From CAZOVB01 sp964583095 (lineage in GTDB: Bacteria; Planctomycetota; Phycisphaerae; SM23-33), in the NCBI GenBank assembly GCA_964583095.1, contig CAZOVB010000009.1, forward strand, positions 35,726 through 99,725: a DNA stretch of 64,000 nt. The letters run 5' to 3'. Made by a program: the position numbers and the translations under genes. This document shows, piece after piece, positions 1 to 8,749 of this stretch. The number at the start of each line of letters is the position of its first letter. Within the stretch, counting starts at the first letter, position 1. The notes beneath the pieces were generated by a model, which was not told the origin of the DNA, made no database searches, and was given only the letters and a program-made list of their open reading frames with translations.

Positions 1-2
1 TG

Positions 3-521
3 ATCGCGCTGTCCTTGTTGGGCTCGGCCTGCTTTGTCGCTGTCACGCGGGGCCAGGTGCCCGAATCCCTTCTTTCCCTTCTGCTGACGATCATCGGCTT
101 CTACTTCGGCTTCCGAAACGCCGCATCGGCCCGCGCCGACAGGGTGCACGATCCGCATTTTCAGCGGGAAGAGCCTCTCTTCCTGCCGGCAGGTGTCATC
201 CGTAAGCTGATGATCCTGGCCGTGGCAATCATGGGAATCGCCCTGTCCATCCAAAATCCCTTCTGGGAGAACCAGACGTATCTGAGCTTCTTCTTCTCCA
301 TCGCGGGGCTGATCATAGGGCATCTGTTCGAGAAATGGATCAGCCCGGGTTTCTCCCGCTCGGCCGGGGCAATGTTCAAACACCTCAAGGCCCTGGCGTG
401 CCTGGCTGTTGCCGGCGTGCTGGCCGTACTCTTCGTCTCCGGAGGCCACGAACAGACCCCCGGCCTGATCGTATTCCTCCTCTGCGGCGTGGTAAGCTTC
501 TACTACGGATCGAGAAGCTGA
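3..521 (+). CDS. C-terminal part of an integral membrane protein (5' end outside window)
   Basis: The reading frame is open from the first bases of the window, so the gene begins upstream and only its last roughly 172 codons are seen. I do not recognise the family. The visible part has about five hydrophobic stretches (LLTIIGFYFGF, LMILAVAIMGIALSI, LSFFFSIAGLIIGHLF, ALACLAVAGVLAVLFV and LIVFLLCGVVSFYYG), separated by short charged loops, so it is a polytopic membrane protein. It ends in GSRS before TGA. There is no soluble catalytic motif in the visible portion. A TTG at position 15 could be taken as a start, but coding continues in frame to the left of it. Confidence 0.6.
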   Translation: MALSLLGSACFVAVTRGQVPESLLSLLLTIIGFYFGFRNAASARADRVHDPHFQREEPLFLPAGVIRKLMILAVAIMGIALSIQNPFWENQTYLSFFFSIAGLIIGHLFEKWISPGFSRSAGAMFKHLKALACLAVAGVLAVLFVSGGHEQTPGLIVFLLCGVVSFYYGSRS

Positions 522-547
522 TATCGACTTCTGAATGGAGATTGGAT

Positions 548-697
548 TTGAGCATCAACGCAGCAGGCCCCGGCGGACAGTTCGCCGCCTATACTGCAGA
601 GATCTACGACATTTCGAAGGACTACGTCGACGACATCGCCCTGATCCGCGAATTGCCCGCAGGCAGTGCGGACCTGGGCACCCCTGTAATATCTTGA
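548..697 (+). CDS. possible small protein of 49 residues, TTG start
   Basis: This is the only coding-like stretch in the 300-base gap between the membrane protein and the propeller protein. A GGAG at 537-540 sits seven bases before a TTG codon, and the 49 codons that follow strongly favour G or C at the third position, like the neighbouring genes. The product is mildly acidic (motifs QFAAYTAEIYD and YVDDIALIREL), with no signal peptide or membrane segment. It resembles no family I can name. It could be a real small protein or the stub of a larger decayed gene. Confidence 0.35.
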   Translation: MSINAAGPGGQFAAYTAEIYDISKDYVDDIALIRELPAGSADLGTPVIS

Positions 698-821
698 GGG
701 GGAAACGCAATTTATTGCAGATCCTTCGTCGCTCATGCGTGTTACACTGTGTAGACATCCGGTCGTTTTGCATTGGCCGATTCTGTCCGACGCCCAGAAT
801 ACGAACCGTTTCGGAGCGATT

Positions 822-2477
822 ATGAAGACCTGTCTTACCTGCGGACTGATTCTCCTGCTGACTCTTTCCAGCGCCCAAGCCCAGGAGGTATGGGGCAACG
901 ACCCAAGCCACAACATGGTCCTGGACGTGCGGGGGCTGCCTGAAAAGCTGGATGATTCCACGCGTCTCTGGCGCTTCGAGCACGGGGCCAGGTACGGCTA
1001 TCCCATGCCGGCGGTGGTGGACGGCAAGGTCATCTTCGGCACGGGAAAAGGCGGACTGCTGGACAAGAAGTTCGCAGCCACCAAAACCACCAGCGAGAAC
1101 AAGAAATACAGTGAGCTCGGCAACGGCGCCGCGGCGATCACCTGCCTGGATCTGCATACCGGCCAGCCGGTCTGGCAGGTTTTCATCCCTCATTTCACCT
1201 ACAACCTGAGTTACGGCGTCTGCACGACGCCGGTGGTGGAAGGCGATCGACTCTACATCCTGGCCAAGGACGAGATCCTCTGTCTGGACGTCGACGGCCT
1301 GGCCGACGGCAACCAGGGCATGAGCGAGGAGGAAGAACTGGCGTTTTATACCTCCGTCCGGAACGAGTTGATGGTTGAGCCCGGTGCGGTGAAAGCCTTG
1401 CCGAAACTGGCCGGCGACATCCTCTGGCGTCACCCGGTCTGGCAATACGGCTGCCAGTACGAAGACGCCACCTCCTGTTCGCCGCTTCTGATCGGCGACC
1501 AGCTTTGGGTAAGCACCTCCAGCAAGACCGGCACGGAGAACCACGGCAACGACGGGCCGCCCAAGATCCTGGTCATCGACAAGAACACCGGCAAACTCAT
1601 TGCACGAGACCGCCTGCCTGTTCCGTATGTTTTCCACGGTGAGTGGTCCTCACCGAGCCTGATGGAAGTGAACGGCAAGAAGATCGTGATCTTCCCCGAC
1701 GGCCACGGGCGGATGCACGGCATGGGGATGGTCACTCCTTCCGAAGACGGCACGCCGGTGGATATCCCCACCCTCTGGACGGTGGACCTGAATCCCAGCC
1801 ACTACCGCTACACGTCCGAGCGCAAGGAGATCTGCTACACCGACGACGGTCGTCTCTTCCACCGGTATCCCAAGGGCTACGCCAAGGACACCGACCGATG
1901 GGAGGGTCTGCGAACCCGGGCCGAGCACAAGCTCTTCGGACCGTGCGAGATCATCGCCATGCCGACCATCGTGGGCAACCGGATCTATATCGGCCTGGGT
2001 CGCGACTGCTATTACAATGACGTCCAGGACGGCGTGGGACGACTGATGTGCTGGGAAGTCACCGACCCGGCCACCGAGCCCCGGCTTGTCTGGGAGAGCT
2101 ACGAAGTCAAGCGCACACAGTCGACAGCCTCGGTCAAGGATGGCCTGCTCTACCTGGCCGACGTCTCGGGCAAGCTCCACTGCTTCCAGGCCGATACGGG
2201 CAAGCAGCTCTGGGCGGCCGACCTGGGCAAGAAGCTCATCCTCCGCTCCCAGATGGTCGCCGACGGGCGGATCTACGTCGCCAATGGGCGCCGGATGTTC
2301 GTCTACAAGGAAGGCCCCGTCATGGAGAAGATCAGCGAGACGCGCCTGGACGAAACGCCCTCGACCATCGAAGCCATCGACGGAATGATCCTCTACAACG
2401 GCGACCGCGCCGTTGCGGCCTACAAGGGCCCCGTCTACCGAGGCCCCGAAGCCCAGAAGCCTGCTGCCAACGAGTAG
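822..2477 (+). CDS. secreted PQQ-type beta-propeller repeat protein
   Basis: The 551-residue product starts at the ATG that opens a clear signal peptide (hydrophobic GLILLLTLSS, cleavage after AQA near residue 20); an upstream in-frame start adds 29 residues ahead of it and is less likely. The mature protein has repeated blade motifs of the quinoprotein type, such as LDLHTGQPVWQV, VIDKNTGKLIARD, LHCFQADTGKQLW and MVADGRIYVANG. Such proteins form a seven- or eight-bladed propeller outside the cytoplasm; many planctomycete members bind no PQQ and have no known reaction. It resembles the products at 9921 and 41726 and is a family member of them. It is convergent with the GH95-like gene, with only about 30 bases between stops. 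Substrate and partner are unknown. Confidence 0.75.
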   Translation: MKTCLTCGLILLLTLSSAQAQEVWGNDPSHNMVLDVRGLPEKLDDSTRLWRFEHGARYGYPMPAVVDGKVIFGTGKGGLLDKKFAATKTTSENKKYSELGNGAAAITCLDLHTGQPVWQVFIPHFTYNLSYGVCTTPVVEGDRLYILAKDEILCLDVDGLADGNQGMSEEEELAFYTSVRNELMVEPGAVKALPKLAGDILWRHPVWQYGCQYEDATSCSPLLIGDQLWVSTSSKTGTENHGNDGPPKILVIDKNTGKLIARDRLPVPYVFHGEWSSPSLMEVNGKKIVIFPDGHGRMHGMGMVTPSEDGTPVDIPTLWTVDLNPSHYRYTSERKEICYTDDGRLFHRYPKGYAKDTDRWEGLRTRAEHKLFGPCEIIAMPTIVGNRIYIGLGRDCYYNDVQDGVGRLMCWEVTDPATEPRLVWESYEVKRTQSTASVKDGLLYLADVSGKLHCFQADTGKQLWAADLGKKLILRSQMVADGRIYVANGRRMFVYKEGPVMEKISETRLDETPSTIEAIDGMILYNGDRAVAAYKGPVYRGPEAQKPAANE

Positions 2478-2510
2478 CCGATATTCCCCGGAAGGGCTGC
2501 CCGGCAGGCC

Positions 2511-4802
2511 TCAGGCTCTTCGGACGGTTATTTCCTGCCCGGGGGGCATCGTCAATTCGAGGACCTCGCCGCTGCGGGGCTGGCCATCCACGAGGACCTG
2601 CGCGCCCAGGTGATGGGCCAGGCGCAGCGTGCCCGCGCGTGTGCTCGCGACGCGGACTTCGATGACGTGCCCGCGTCGGACGGTGGCTCCGATCCGAAAG
2701 CCGCCCGGGACGCCCACGTTATCGAAGCGCAGGTTCCGCCATCCCACCGGCAGCGCCGGCAGCACGTGGACCCCATCGCGTCGAGGCTGAACGAGGATCT
2801 CCAGGATGGCCGAGACCGCCCCCAGGGCTGCATCGAGCTGGATGATCTCGTGGCCCTGGCCCGACCAGGCCTTTTCCGCCGAGCGGTGTTCGAGGATGGA
2901 GAGTCCCGGCGCGGCATCATGGTTGGTATTGCCCCCCTCATTGGTGAAGCCCACGTCCAGCCAGTGCAGCCAGGACACAGCAGCGGTGGGCCGATTGAAT
3001 CGGCTGCACAGGATGCTCGCCCACGTCAGGCACCAGCCGGTCCAGTAGCCGGCCCCGCGGTAGATCCATGCGTCATAGGTGTTCCCGACAATCTCCCTTC
3101 GACTCGGGTCCAGCGGATCGACGGTCTCGAAGGGATAGAAGCAGGCCATGTGCGAATGGTGGCGATGGCTTTCGTTGAGGTCCTCGCCGGCCCAGACGCC
3201 GATATGGGACGAGCTTTCCCACCCGCGCCAGACGCGGATCGCCGGCCCCGAGCCTCCCACGTCGGGTCTTTCGTCGATCAGTGTGTATTCGGGCAAATCG
3301 CGCCGGACCTCCTGCCAGCGGGGATCGGCCCCTTCGCCCAGAATTACCGCCGCTTCCGAGAGCATCTCGACCACGCTGTGCCAGGCGGCCAGTTGGAAGC
3401 TCGCGTCGGCGCCCCAGGGCCCCTGCCCGCTGCCGTGGTATTCGGGGCTGACCGAGACGGGAAGATGCAGGCGGGAGACGCCGTCGGGATCCGTCTTCCG
3501 CTCGGACATCGCGTAGTAGCCCTCGAAGGCCCCCACCAGCAGAGGCCAGGCGACTTGGCGGAGAATGGATTCGTCGCCGCTGTAGCGGTAGTGCAGCCAG
3601 GCGTGGCGGGCCATCCACGCACAGCAGCCATGGTCGATCGTGCCGATCCAGAGCCCGTCGAACACCTGGCAACGATCGTCTGAGGCATGATGGAGCATCA
3701 TCGAACCCGGGGCCTGGAAGAACCCCTCGCCGCGATTGCGCATGACGGGCAGCCACTGCTGCATCATCTTCCAGAGCGGACGGTAGCCCTGATGCAGATT
3801 GGTCGCCAGGAGCGGGCGGTACATCATCTGAACGTTGATGTTGGTGTGATAATCGTTGCTCCAGGGAGGCAGGGCGTCGTCCTCCATGAAGGGTCCCTGA
3901 AGTCCCGAGGCCACCGCTTCCGGCGATGCCCAGGACGTGCACCCCACCAGCCGGGCCAGCCCGTAGTGGTACATCCGCATCAGCGTCGCGTCGGGCAGGT
4001 CCAGTTGAGGCGTTCTGTCGCAGATGTCCGACCAGAAGAGCTCAGACTCGCGTCGGATCGTCCGGGCCTGGGCATCCAGACGCTCCAGGGCGACCGGGCG
4101 CGGATCGTCATCGCTCTGCCTGCCCAGCGCCGTGGCCACCGTGAGCAGACTGCCCCGCCTTCGGGCTGCTATCGCCAGGGCAGGATCTTCCGGAAGCCGC
4201 TGGAGAATCGTGTGCGCCCCGTCAAGCTCGTCAGGACAGTCCACCTCGGCCGGGGGGACGCTCCACGAGGCAAGCTTTTCACCGATCCATCGCCAGGCGG
4301 GGATCAGTTCCATCTCCACCGCCTCGGCCAGGCCGGCGGGAAGCTCGATGCACGCGACCTCCTCCCTCGCCGATTGCGTGAGGGTTACAGTCTCGGCTCT
4401 GCCGTCCGGTGCTGCCAGGCGGATCTCCATGCTGCCTCGGCTCAGGTCCAGCCGAGCCGTGTCGGGCACCAGTCCGGCCGGGAAGCGAAGGACAAGCCTT
4501 CCGCCCCCGAGTTGGTAGGGCTTCCTGGGCCGCCATGGATCCTTTCCGGCCGGAGAGGCAAACGCCGCCTTGGCCTTTTCCTGCTGCCCCGCTTCCAGCC
4601 AGGCGCGAAGCTGCTGGAACGTGCAGCCGATCTGGGCCGGCATAGCCCCGCGATGGTCCCAGAACCCCGCCCGTGCGATGGTGACATTCAGCGTCTCATC
4701 TCCCCAGACCATCAAACCCACCACGCCGTTGCCCAGGCAGATGCCTGTCAACGGACGCGAAAGCGGAAACTCGAACTCAACAACACGGGCCCTTTCGGCC
4801 AT
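2511..4802 (-). CDS. GH95-like glycoside hydrolase (alpha-L-fucosidase/galactosidase type)
   Basis: The 763-residue protein matches the general plan of family GH95. An N-terminal beta-rich domain opens with a MGNG-like LGNGVVGLMVWGDE stretch. A long (alpha/alpha)6-barrel region contains NDYHTNINVQMMYRPLL and HHSHMACFYPF. The short C-terminal beta domain contains LPALPVGWRNL and GGFRIGATVRRG. GH95 enzymes remove terminal alpha-L-fucose or alpha-L-galactose by inversion. No signal peptide is visible at the chosen start, so it would act on imported oligosaccharides or be exported by another route. AAGGAG lies nine bases before the ATG. Two sulfatases follow upstream on the same strand, which fits breakdown of a sulfated fucose-containing glycan; this is inference. 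Family assignment is from motifs only. Confidence 0.62.
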   Translation of the reverse strand: MAERARVVEFEFPLSRPLTGICLGNGVVGLMVWGDETLNVTIARAGFWDHRGAMPAQIGCTFQQLRAWLEAGQQEKAKAAFASPAGKDPWRPRKPYQLGGGRLVLRFPAGLVPDTARLDLSRGSMEIRLAAPDGRAETVTLTQSAREEVACIELPAGLAEAVEMELIPAWRWIGEKLASWSVPPAEVDCPDELDGAHTILQRLPEDPALAIAARRRGSLLTVATALGRQSDDDPRPVALERLDAQARTIRRESELFWSDICDRTPQLDLPDATLMRMYHYGLARLVGCTSWASPEAVASGLQGPFMEDDALPPWSNDYHTNINVQMMYRPLLATNLHQGYRPLWKMMQQWLPVMRNRGEGFFQAPGSMMLHHASDDRCQVFDGLWIGTIDHGCCAWMARHAWLHYRYSGDESILRQVAWPLLVGAFEGYYAMSERKTDPDGVSRLHLPVSVSPEYHGSGQGPWGADASFQLAAWHSVVEMLSEAAVILGEGADPRWQEVRRDLPEYTLIDERPDVGGSGPAIRVWRGWESSSHIGVWAGEDLNESHRHHSHMACFYPFETVDPLDPSRREIVGNTYDAWIYRGAGYWTGWCLTWASILCSRFNRPTAAVSWLHWLDVGFTNEGGNTNHDAAPGLSILEHRSAEKAWSGQGHEIIQLDAALGAVSAILEILVQPRRDGVHVLPALPVGWRNLRFDNVGVPGGFRIGATVRRGHVIEVRVASTRAGTLRLAHHLGAQVLVDGQPRSGEVLELTMPPGQEITVRRA

Positions 4803-4914
4803 GATCGACAGCTCCTTTTCAGAACACTCGCAGAACCTTCATGCATACCCGCTCGCAGTGGATGCCGCAAGCGGGGAGATCAAATCGGAGTTCAGATGTC
4901 CCCTGTCCTGGGGC

Positions 4915-6831
4915 TCAGCTCTGCCCGAACCGGATCGAAACGCGCTGGAGCCAGCCGGGGAAATGCTCCAGGTGCGCGAAGTCTCCCGGGGCGATCTCGG
5001 GTTGCTCCAGCGAGGTGCGGAAGTGGCCGGCCGTGACCAGGCTGATGGGCTGATGGCTCAGCGGACCGGCCACCTTGCCCGAGGCGACCTGCTCGGCGTC
5101 CAGCGTGAGTGTGACGGTCCCATCGAGGCTCACCGTCGCTTCGATTTCATGCTCTCCATGGTGCAATGGCGCCTGGGCACGGACAACCTGGGTTTCCGGC
5201 GAAAAGGCCTCCCATCGGATCGGTCTGGGTACATCCCGCATGGCAAAGCACAGTTGCCCCTGTTTGACATACAGGGCAAAGCCGGCCGAAACCCCGTGCA
5301 GGCTGACCAGGACGGCTTCCGAGCCCTCGATCCGGGCCTTGGCACAGATCCGGATGCTCCGCCCTGCGATGCCGTCCAGGTGGCAACCCAGGGGGACCTC
5401 GTCGCCGTCCTTCATATTCGCCACCGCTTCGCGCGGATCCAGGCCTGCCCAGTGCAACGGCATGACTTCCTCCTCCGGCAGGAAACCGGCCAGGCGTTGC
5501 TTGATCTCCTGCCGTCCGGGGTCGCCGGCCAGGTTCCTGCTCTCGTTCGGGTCTGCCTCGGGGTCATACAACTCCTCCTGTCCGTCGGCATAGCGAATGT
5601 ACGTTCCCTCCCGCGTGCGGACAGCGTGGTTGCCCGGCCCATAGGTCGTGATGGCCGGATGAGGCCAATCGCCCTGCGGAACCTCCAGCAGGGGCTTGAG
5701 GCTGTGGCCCTGCCAATGGCTCCTGGCCGGCAGGCGGCAAAGCTCCGAGAGCGTGGGATACAGATCGAGGGTCGAAACGGGGGTTTCGCATAGGCCGGTT
5801 CTGCCGGCGGGGCGCGAGATGATCAACGGCACGTTGGCCTCGGTCGCCCAGAGCCCCCACTTCTGGGTGTGGTGGCGGTTGCCGAGGTTCCAGCCGTGGT
5901 CGACCCACAGGGCCACAATCGTATTGTCGGCATGGGGCGAGGCATCCAACGTGTCGATCAGTCGGCCGATGCAGTGATCCACGTAGCTGATGCAGGCCAG
6001 GTACGCATGCACCATGCCCCGCAGCGTCCGGCGGGTTCGCAACTGGTGGTCGTTTCCCCCGACGGTCTCGTGCCCCCCCGAGCCGAGGGCTATTGTCTTG
6101 GCGAAGTCGCACAGGCCGGCAAAGGCCTCCTCGTCAACCTCGGGGACCTCGATTCGTTCCGGGTCGTACAGGTCGAAGAACCGACGCGGTGCGATCAGCG
6201 GCGTATGCGTCCGGATGAACCCAGCGCCCAGCAGAAACGGCGTGTCGTAGCTCTGCTGGAGCTTCCGGCTGCACCACTGGGTCACGACATCATCCACCAG
6301 GCCTTTGGAGTCGTCCGTTGGTCCCCAGTAGAGCCGGCTTCGTGGACTGTCAAGCCCCTCGATGCTCGAGCGGGGGCTTGGAGAAAGTTCGAAATCCCGC
6401 TGGATCCCCTCAAACCACTCCCGGGGGTTGGATTCCTCCCAGAGCGGATCTTCGCCCTGCTCACGACTGTGCCATTTGCCGTGGAAGATCTTTCCGCTGC
6501 CCATCGTGTGATAGCCGTTCCTGCGGAAATGCACCGGCAAGGGCAGGGCTTCTTCCAGGGCTTGGCTGTGCATCGTGTCCTTGGCGTCATTTGCGACCGA
6601 GGTGTTCACGTAGCAGCCGGACCGGCTGGGCATGAGACCCGAGAGCACTCCGGTGCGGCCCGGCACGCAGATCGGGGCCGGACAGAATGCGTTGGTAAAC
6701 AGCGTCCCTCGCTGAGCCAGGCGGTCGATATGCGGCGTCCGGGCCGAGGGGTACTTGCCCATGCACCGGGGCCAGTGGTTCATGTCGTCAATGGCGATGA
6801 AAAGCACATTGGGTCTTGTATCAGTGGTCAC
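4915..6831 (-). CDS. Cys-type sulfatase (S1 family) with C-terminal beta extension
   Basis: The 638-residue protein starts at a GTG preceded by GGGAG; a longer in-frame reading adds 48 residues that overlap a dead regulator gene and are not convincing. The N-terminus shows the alkaline-phosphatase fold of sulfatases: metal-binding DD in LFIAIDDMN, and the activation site CVPGR at residues 55-59, where the Cys is converted to formylglycine by an anaerobic sulfatase-maturating enzyme. The middle matches the iduronate-2-sulfatase-like branch (LWVDHGWNLGNRHHTQKW). The last 150 residues form an extra beta-rich domain of lectin-like appearance. No signal peptide is visible. It lies downstream of a second sulfatase and likely shares its regulator. 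The substrate is a sulfated sugar of unknown type. Confidence 0.82.
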   Translation of the reverse strand: MTTDTRPNVLFIAIDDMNHWPRCMGKYPSARTPHIDRLAQRGTLFTNAFCPAPICVPGRTGVLSGLMPSRSGCYVNTSVANDAKDTMHSQALEEALPLPVHFRRNGYHTMGSGKIFHGKWHSREQGEDPLWEESNPREWFEGIQRDFELSPSPRSSIEGLDSPRSRLYWGPTDDSKGLVDDVVTQWCSRKLQQSYDTPFLLGAGFIRTHTPLIAPRRFFDLYDPERIEVPEVDEEAFAGLCDFAKTIALGSGGHETVGGNDHQLRTRRTLRGMVHAYLACISYVDHCIGRLIDTLDASPHADNTIVALWVDHGWNLGNRHHTQKWGLWATEANVPLIISRPAGRTGLCETPVSTLDLYPTLSELCRLPARSHWQGHSLKPLLEVPQGDWPHPAITTYGPGNHAVRTREGTYIRYADGQEELYDPEADPNESRNLAGDPGRQEIKQRLAGFLPEEEVMPLHWAGLDPREAVANMKDGDEVPLGCHLDGIAGRSIRICAKARIEGSEAVLVSLHGVSAGFALYVKQGQLCFAMRDVPRPIRWEAFSPETQVVRAQAPLHHGEHEIEATVSLDGTVTLTLDAEQVASGKVAGPLSHQPISLVTAGHFRTSLEQPEIAPGDFAHLEHFPGWLQRVSIRFGQS

Positions 6832-6878
6832 GTTTTCTCCCGATTGCAGGTCGGAGGGCAGGGATGGACGAGAGTTCC

Positions 6879-7001
6879 TTATCGGCGTTGGCCCGCAGGC
6901 TTGCCGGAGCTGCGGGCCGCGTTGCGACGAAACGCGCTTGGCGTGATGCCTACGCGACGCTTGAAGATCTTGCACAAATCGCTGGCACTTTGGAAGCGAG
7001 A
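6879..7001 (-). pseudogene. remnant of an AraC/XylR-family regulator (C-terminal helix-turn-helix only)
   Basis: Between the two sulfatase genes, the minus strand encodes about 38 codons ending in TAA that match the end of an AraC-type DNA-binding domain: FQSASDLCKIFKRRVG followed by ITPSAFRRNA. No upstream part of the gene remains, because the preceding sulfatase begins immediately beyond. The closest match in the window is the end of the intact regulator at 8750-9898 (YEHASNLCKVFRRELG, then LRPSQLRQ). The glycine expected before the aromatic residue is replaced by Arg, consistent with decay. It is best read as the last trace of a second regulator of the same type. Confidence 0.7.
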
Positions 7002-7032
7002 AATACCTGTTCCGCCTATGGCGAACCGCACC

Positions 7033-8631
7033 CTACGGTTGCTTGGCCAGGAGGTGGTCGGCGTGGATCTCGCGCAGCCGGCTGCGCTCCTCGTCGGTCA
7101 GGGTGACCATGTGCTCGGCCATGGGGTGGCCCTGCCCGATGCCGGTGCACTTGCGGGCGTAACCCGGGCCCAGGGCTTCCACGTCGGCCTGCATCTTGCC
7201 CTTGACCTTCTCGGCAAAGAGCACGCCATAGTCGGGATGCCGATGGATATTATTGGCCGGGATGTCGTGGTCGGCCCAGTCGTCGGCCTCGACGGCCTTG
7301 GAGAACACGTCGTCGCGGTGGCGGTCGATCAGTGCCTGCTTGAGCTGTCCTCCGCGCTGGTCCATCTCCAGGATCGGGCCCTGGTCGAGTTCGTCGCGAA
7401 GCCGGAAGTTCCACTCGCGCTTGTCCGCGGCGCTGTGCCAGTAGGCCCGCTCGCCATCGGAGGCGTAATACTGCCCGTTCCAGGCTCGCGAGAACTGGCT
7501 GAACACGATTCTCTCACCCGGCTGCATATTGGCGACTTCCTGCAGCGGCATGGCCTCGTCGAGGCCCTCCGGGATTTCCAGCCCGGCCGCGGTGACCACC
7601 GTGGGCATGACGTCCAGAAGCGTAGAGGGGGCGCGGACCTCCTTGCCGGCGTCGAAGAGACCGGGCAGCCGAGCGATCATCGGAATCCGGACCGCCCCTT
7701 CCAGCATGCAGCGCTTGCCCACGCACCCGTAATCGCCGAGCATCTCGCCGTGGTCGGTGGTGAAGAGGATCAGCGTGTTGTCGATCTCGTCGCCCAGGGC
7801 TTCCAGCAGGCGTGCGAACTGCCAGTCCAGGTAGCTGATTTCCGCGCTGTAGGCGGCCTGGATCTGTCGCAGGAGCATCCGGTCGCCTTCCACCGCATCC
7901 TCCATCCACTTGTAGCGGTTCTGGAAGAGATTGGCCCGGCAGCGATAGTCCTTGTAGTTGGCAGGCTTGCGGGGCCCGTCGAACTCGATGGGCCGGTACA
8001 TGGCCGAGAAGGGGTAGGGCACGTGGAAGCCCGGATGCGGGGCGTCGAAGTGGGCGCAGATCAGGAAGGGCTTGTCGTGGTCACGCTGGGCCAGGAACCC
8101 CTTGGACTGCTCGACAATCCAGTGCGGCTTGCTGAGATGATGCGGGTAAGGCAGGGTCTCGGGAATGTAATAATGCTCGGTACCGAACCCGCCGTCAGCG
8201 CGGGGGATCCAGTCGATGCCCTGCTGGGAGAACCACTCGAAGTATTCGCTTGTGTGGACGAACCGATCAAATCCCTGGAGATTCTCCGGCGTGGGTTTGT
8301 CGGGCCCGCCGGCAAAGCGGGAATGACTCTTGCCGACCCCGAATGTCTGATACCCGGCCTGTTGGAGCATGGTCGGGAAATTTGGGTAGTCCAGGAAGAT
8401 CCCGCCGAAGTTATCCGTCATGCATCCCTGGTGTCCGGGTCGGCCGCAGCCCATGCTCGCCCGCGCAGGAGCACAGACCGGGGTGGGCGTATAGGCACGG
8501 CGAAAGGCGGTTCCCTCGTTGCAGAGGCGGTCCAGCGTGGGCGTTTTGATGATCGGGTTGCCCAGTGCGGCGATGGTGTCGGCTCGCTGCTGGTCGGTGA
8601 CGATCATGACAACATTGGGTGTCCGGGCCAT
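7033..8631 (-). CDS. Cys-type sulfatase (S1 family)
   Basis: The 532-residue protein has the complete arylsulfatase plan. The N-terminal strand VVMIVTDQQRAD carries the metal-binding Asp, the activation motif CAPAR is at residues 53-57, FTTDHGEMLGDYG supplies further metal and substrate contacts, and LICAHFDAPHPGFHVPYPF is typical of choline- or heparan-sulfatase-like enzymes. The Cys form needs an activating radical SAM enzyme that is not in the window. AAGGAG lies eight bases before the ATG. No signal peptide is seen. The gene diverges from a XylR-like regulator 118 bases away, with a dyad in the gap, so induction by a sugar ligand is likely. The second sulfatase and the GH95-like gene lie downstream. 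Confidence 0.85.
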   Translation of the reverse strand: MARTPNVVMIVTDQQRADTIAALGNPIIKTPTLDRLCNEGTAFRRAYTPTPVCAPARASMGCGRPGHQGCMTDNFGGIFLDYPNFPTMLQQAGYQTFGVGKSHSRFAGGPDKPTPENLQGFDRFVHTSEYFEWFSQQGIDWIPRADGGFGTEHYYIPETLPYPHHLSKPHWIVEQSKGFLAQRDHDKPFLICAHFDAPHPGFHVPYPFSAMYRPIEFDGPRKPANYKDYRCRANLFQNRYKWMEDAVEGDRMLLRQIQAAYSAEISYLDWQFARLLEALGDEIDNTLILFTTDHGEMLGDYGCVGKRCMLEGAVRIPMIARLPGLFDAGKEVRAPSTLLDVMPTVVTAAGLEIPEGLDEAMPLQEVANMQPGERIVFSQFSRAWNGQYYASDGERAYWHSAADKREWNFRLRDELDQGPILEMDQRGGQLKQALIDRHRDDVFSKAVEADDWADHDIPANNIHRHPDYGVLFAEKVKGKMQADVEALGPGYARKCTGIGQGHPMAEHMVTLTDEERSRLREIHADHLLAKQP

Positions 8632-8709
8632 GTGGGTTGCTCCTTACAGAGGGTCAGCGGTCCTGGAATATGCAGACATTCTATTGCACGGCCGCTGCCG
8701 GCGATTACA

Positions 8710-8729
8710 CTAACTGATATTTCCGTTAG
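8710..8729. promoter_or_regulatory. candidate operator dyad between sulfatase gene and XylR-like regulator
   Basis: The 20-base segment CTAACTGATATTTCCGTTAG is an imperfect palindrome in which 16 of 20 positions are symmetric. It lies 20 bases before the regulator ATG and about 80 bases before the sulfatase start. XylR-like AraC proteins usually control their own gene and the divergent catabolic genes from such a gap. Binding is inferred, not shown. Confidence 0.45.
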
Positions 8730-8749
8730 CCTTTTGCGCAGAGACCCGC

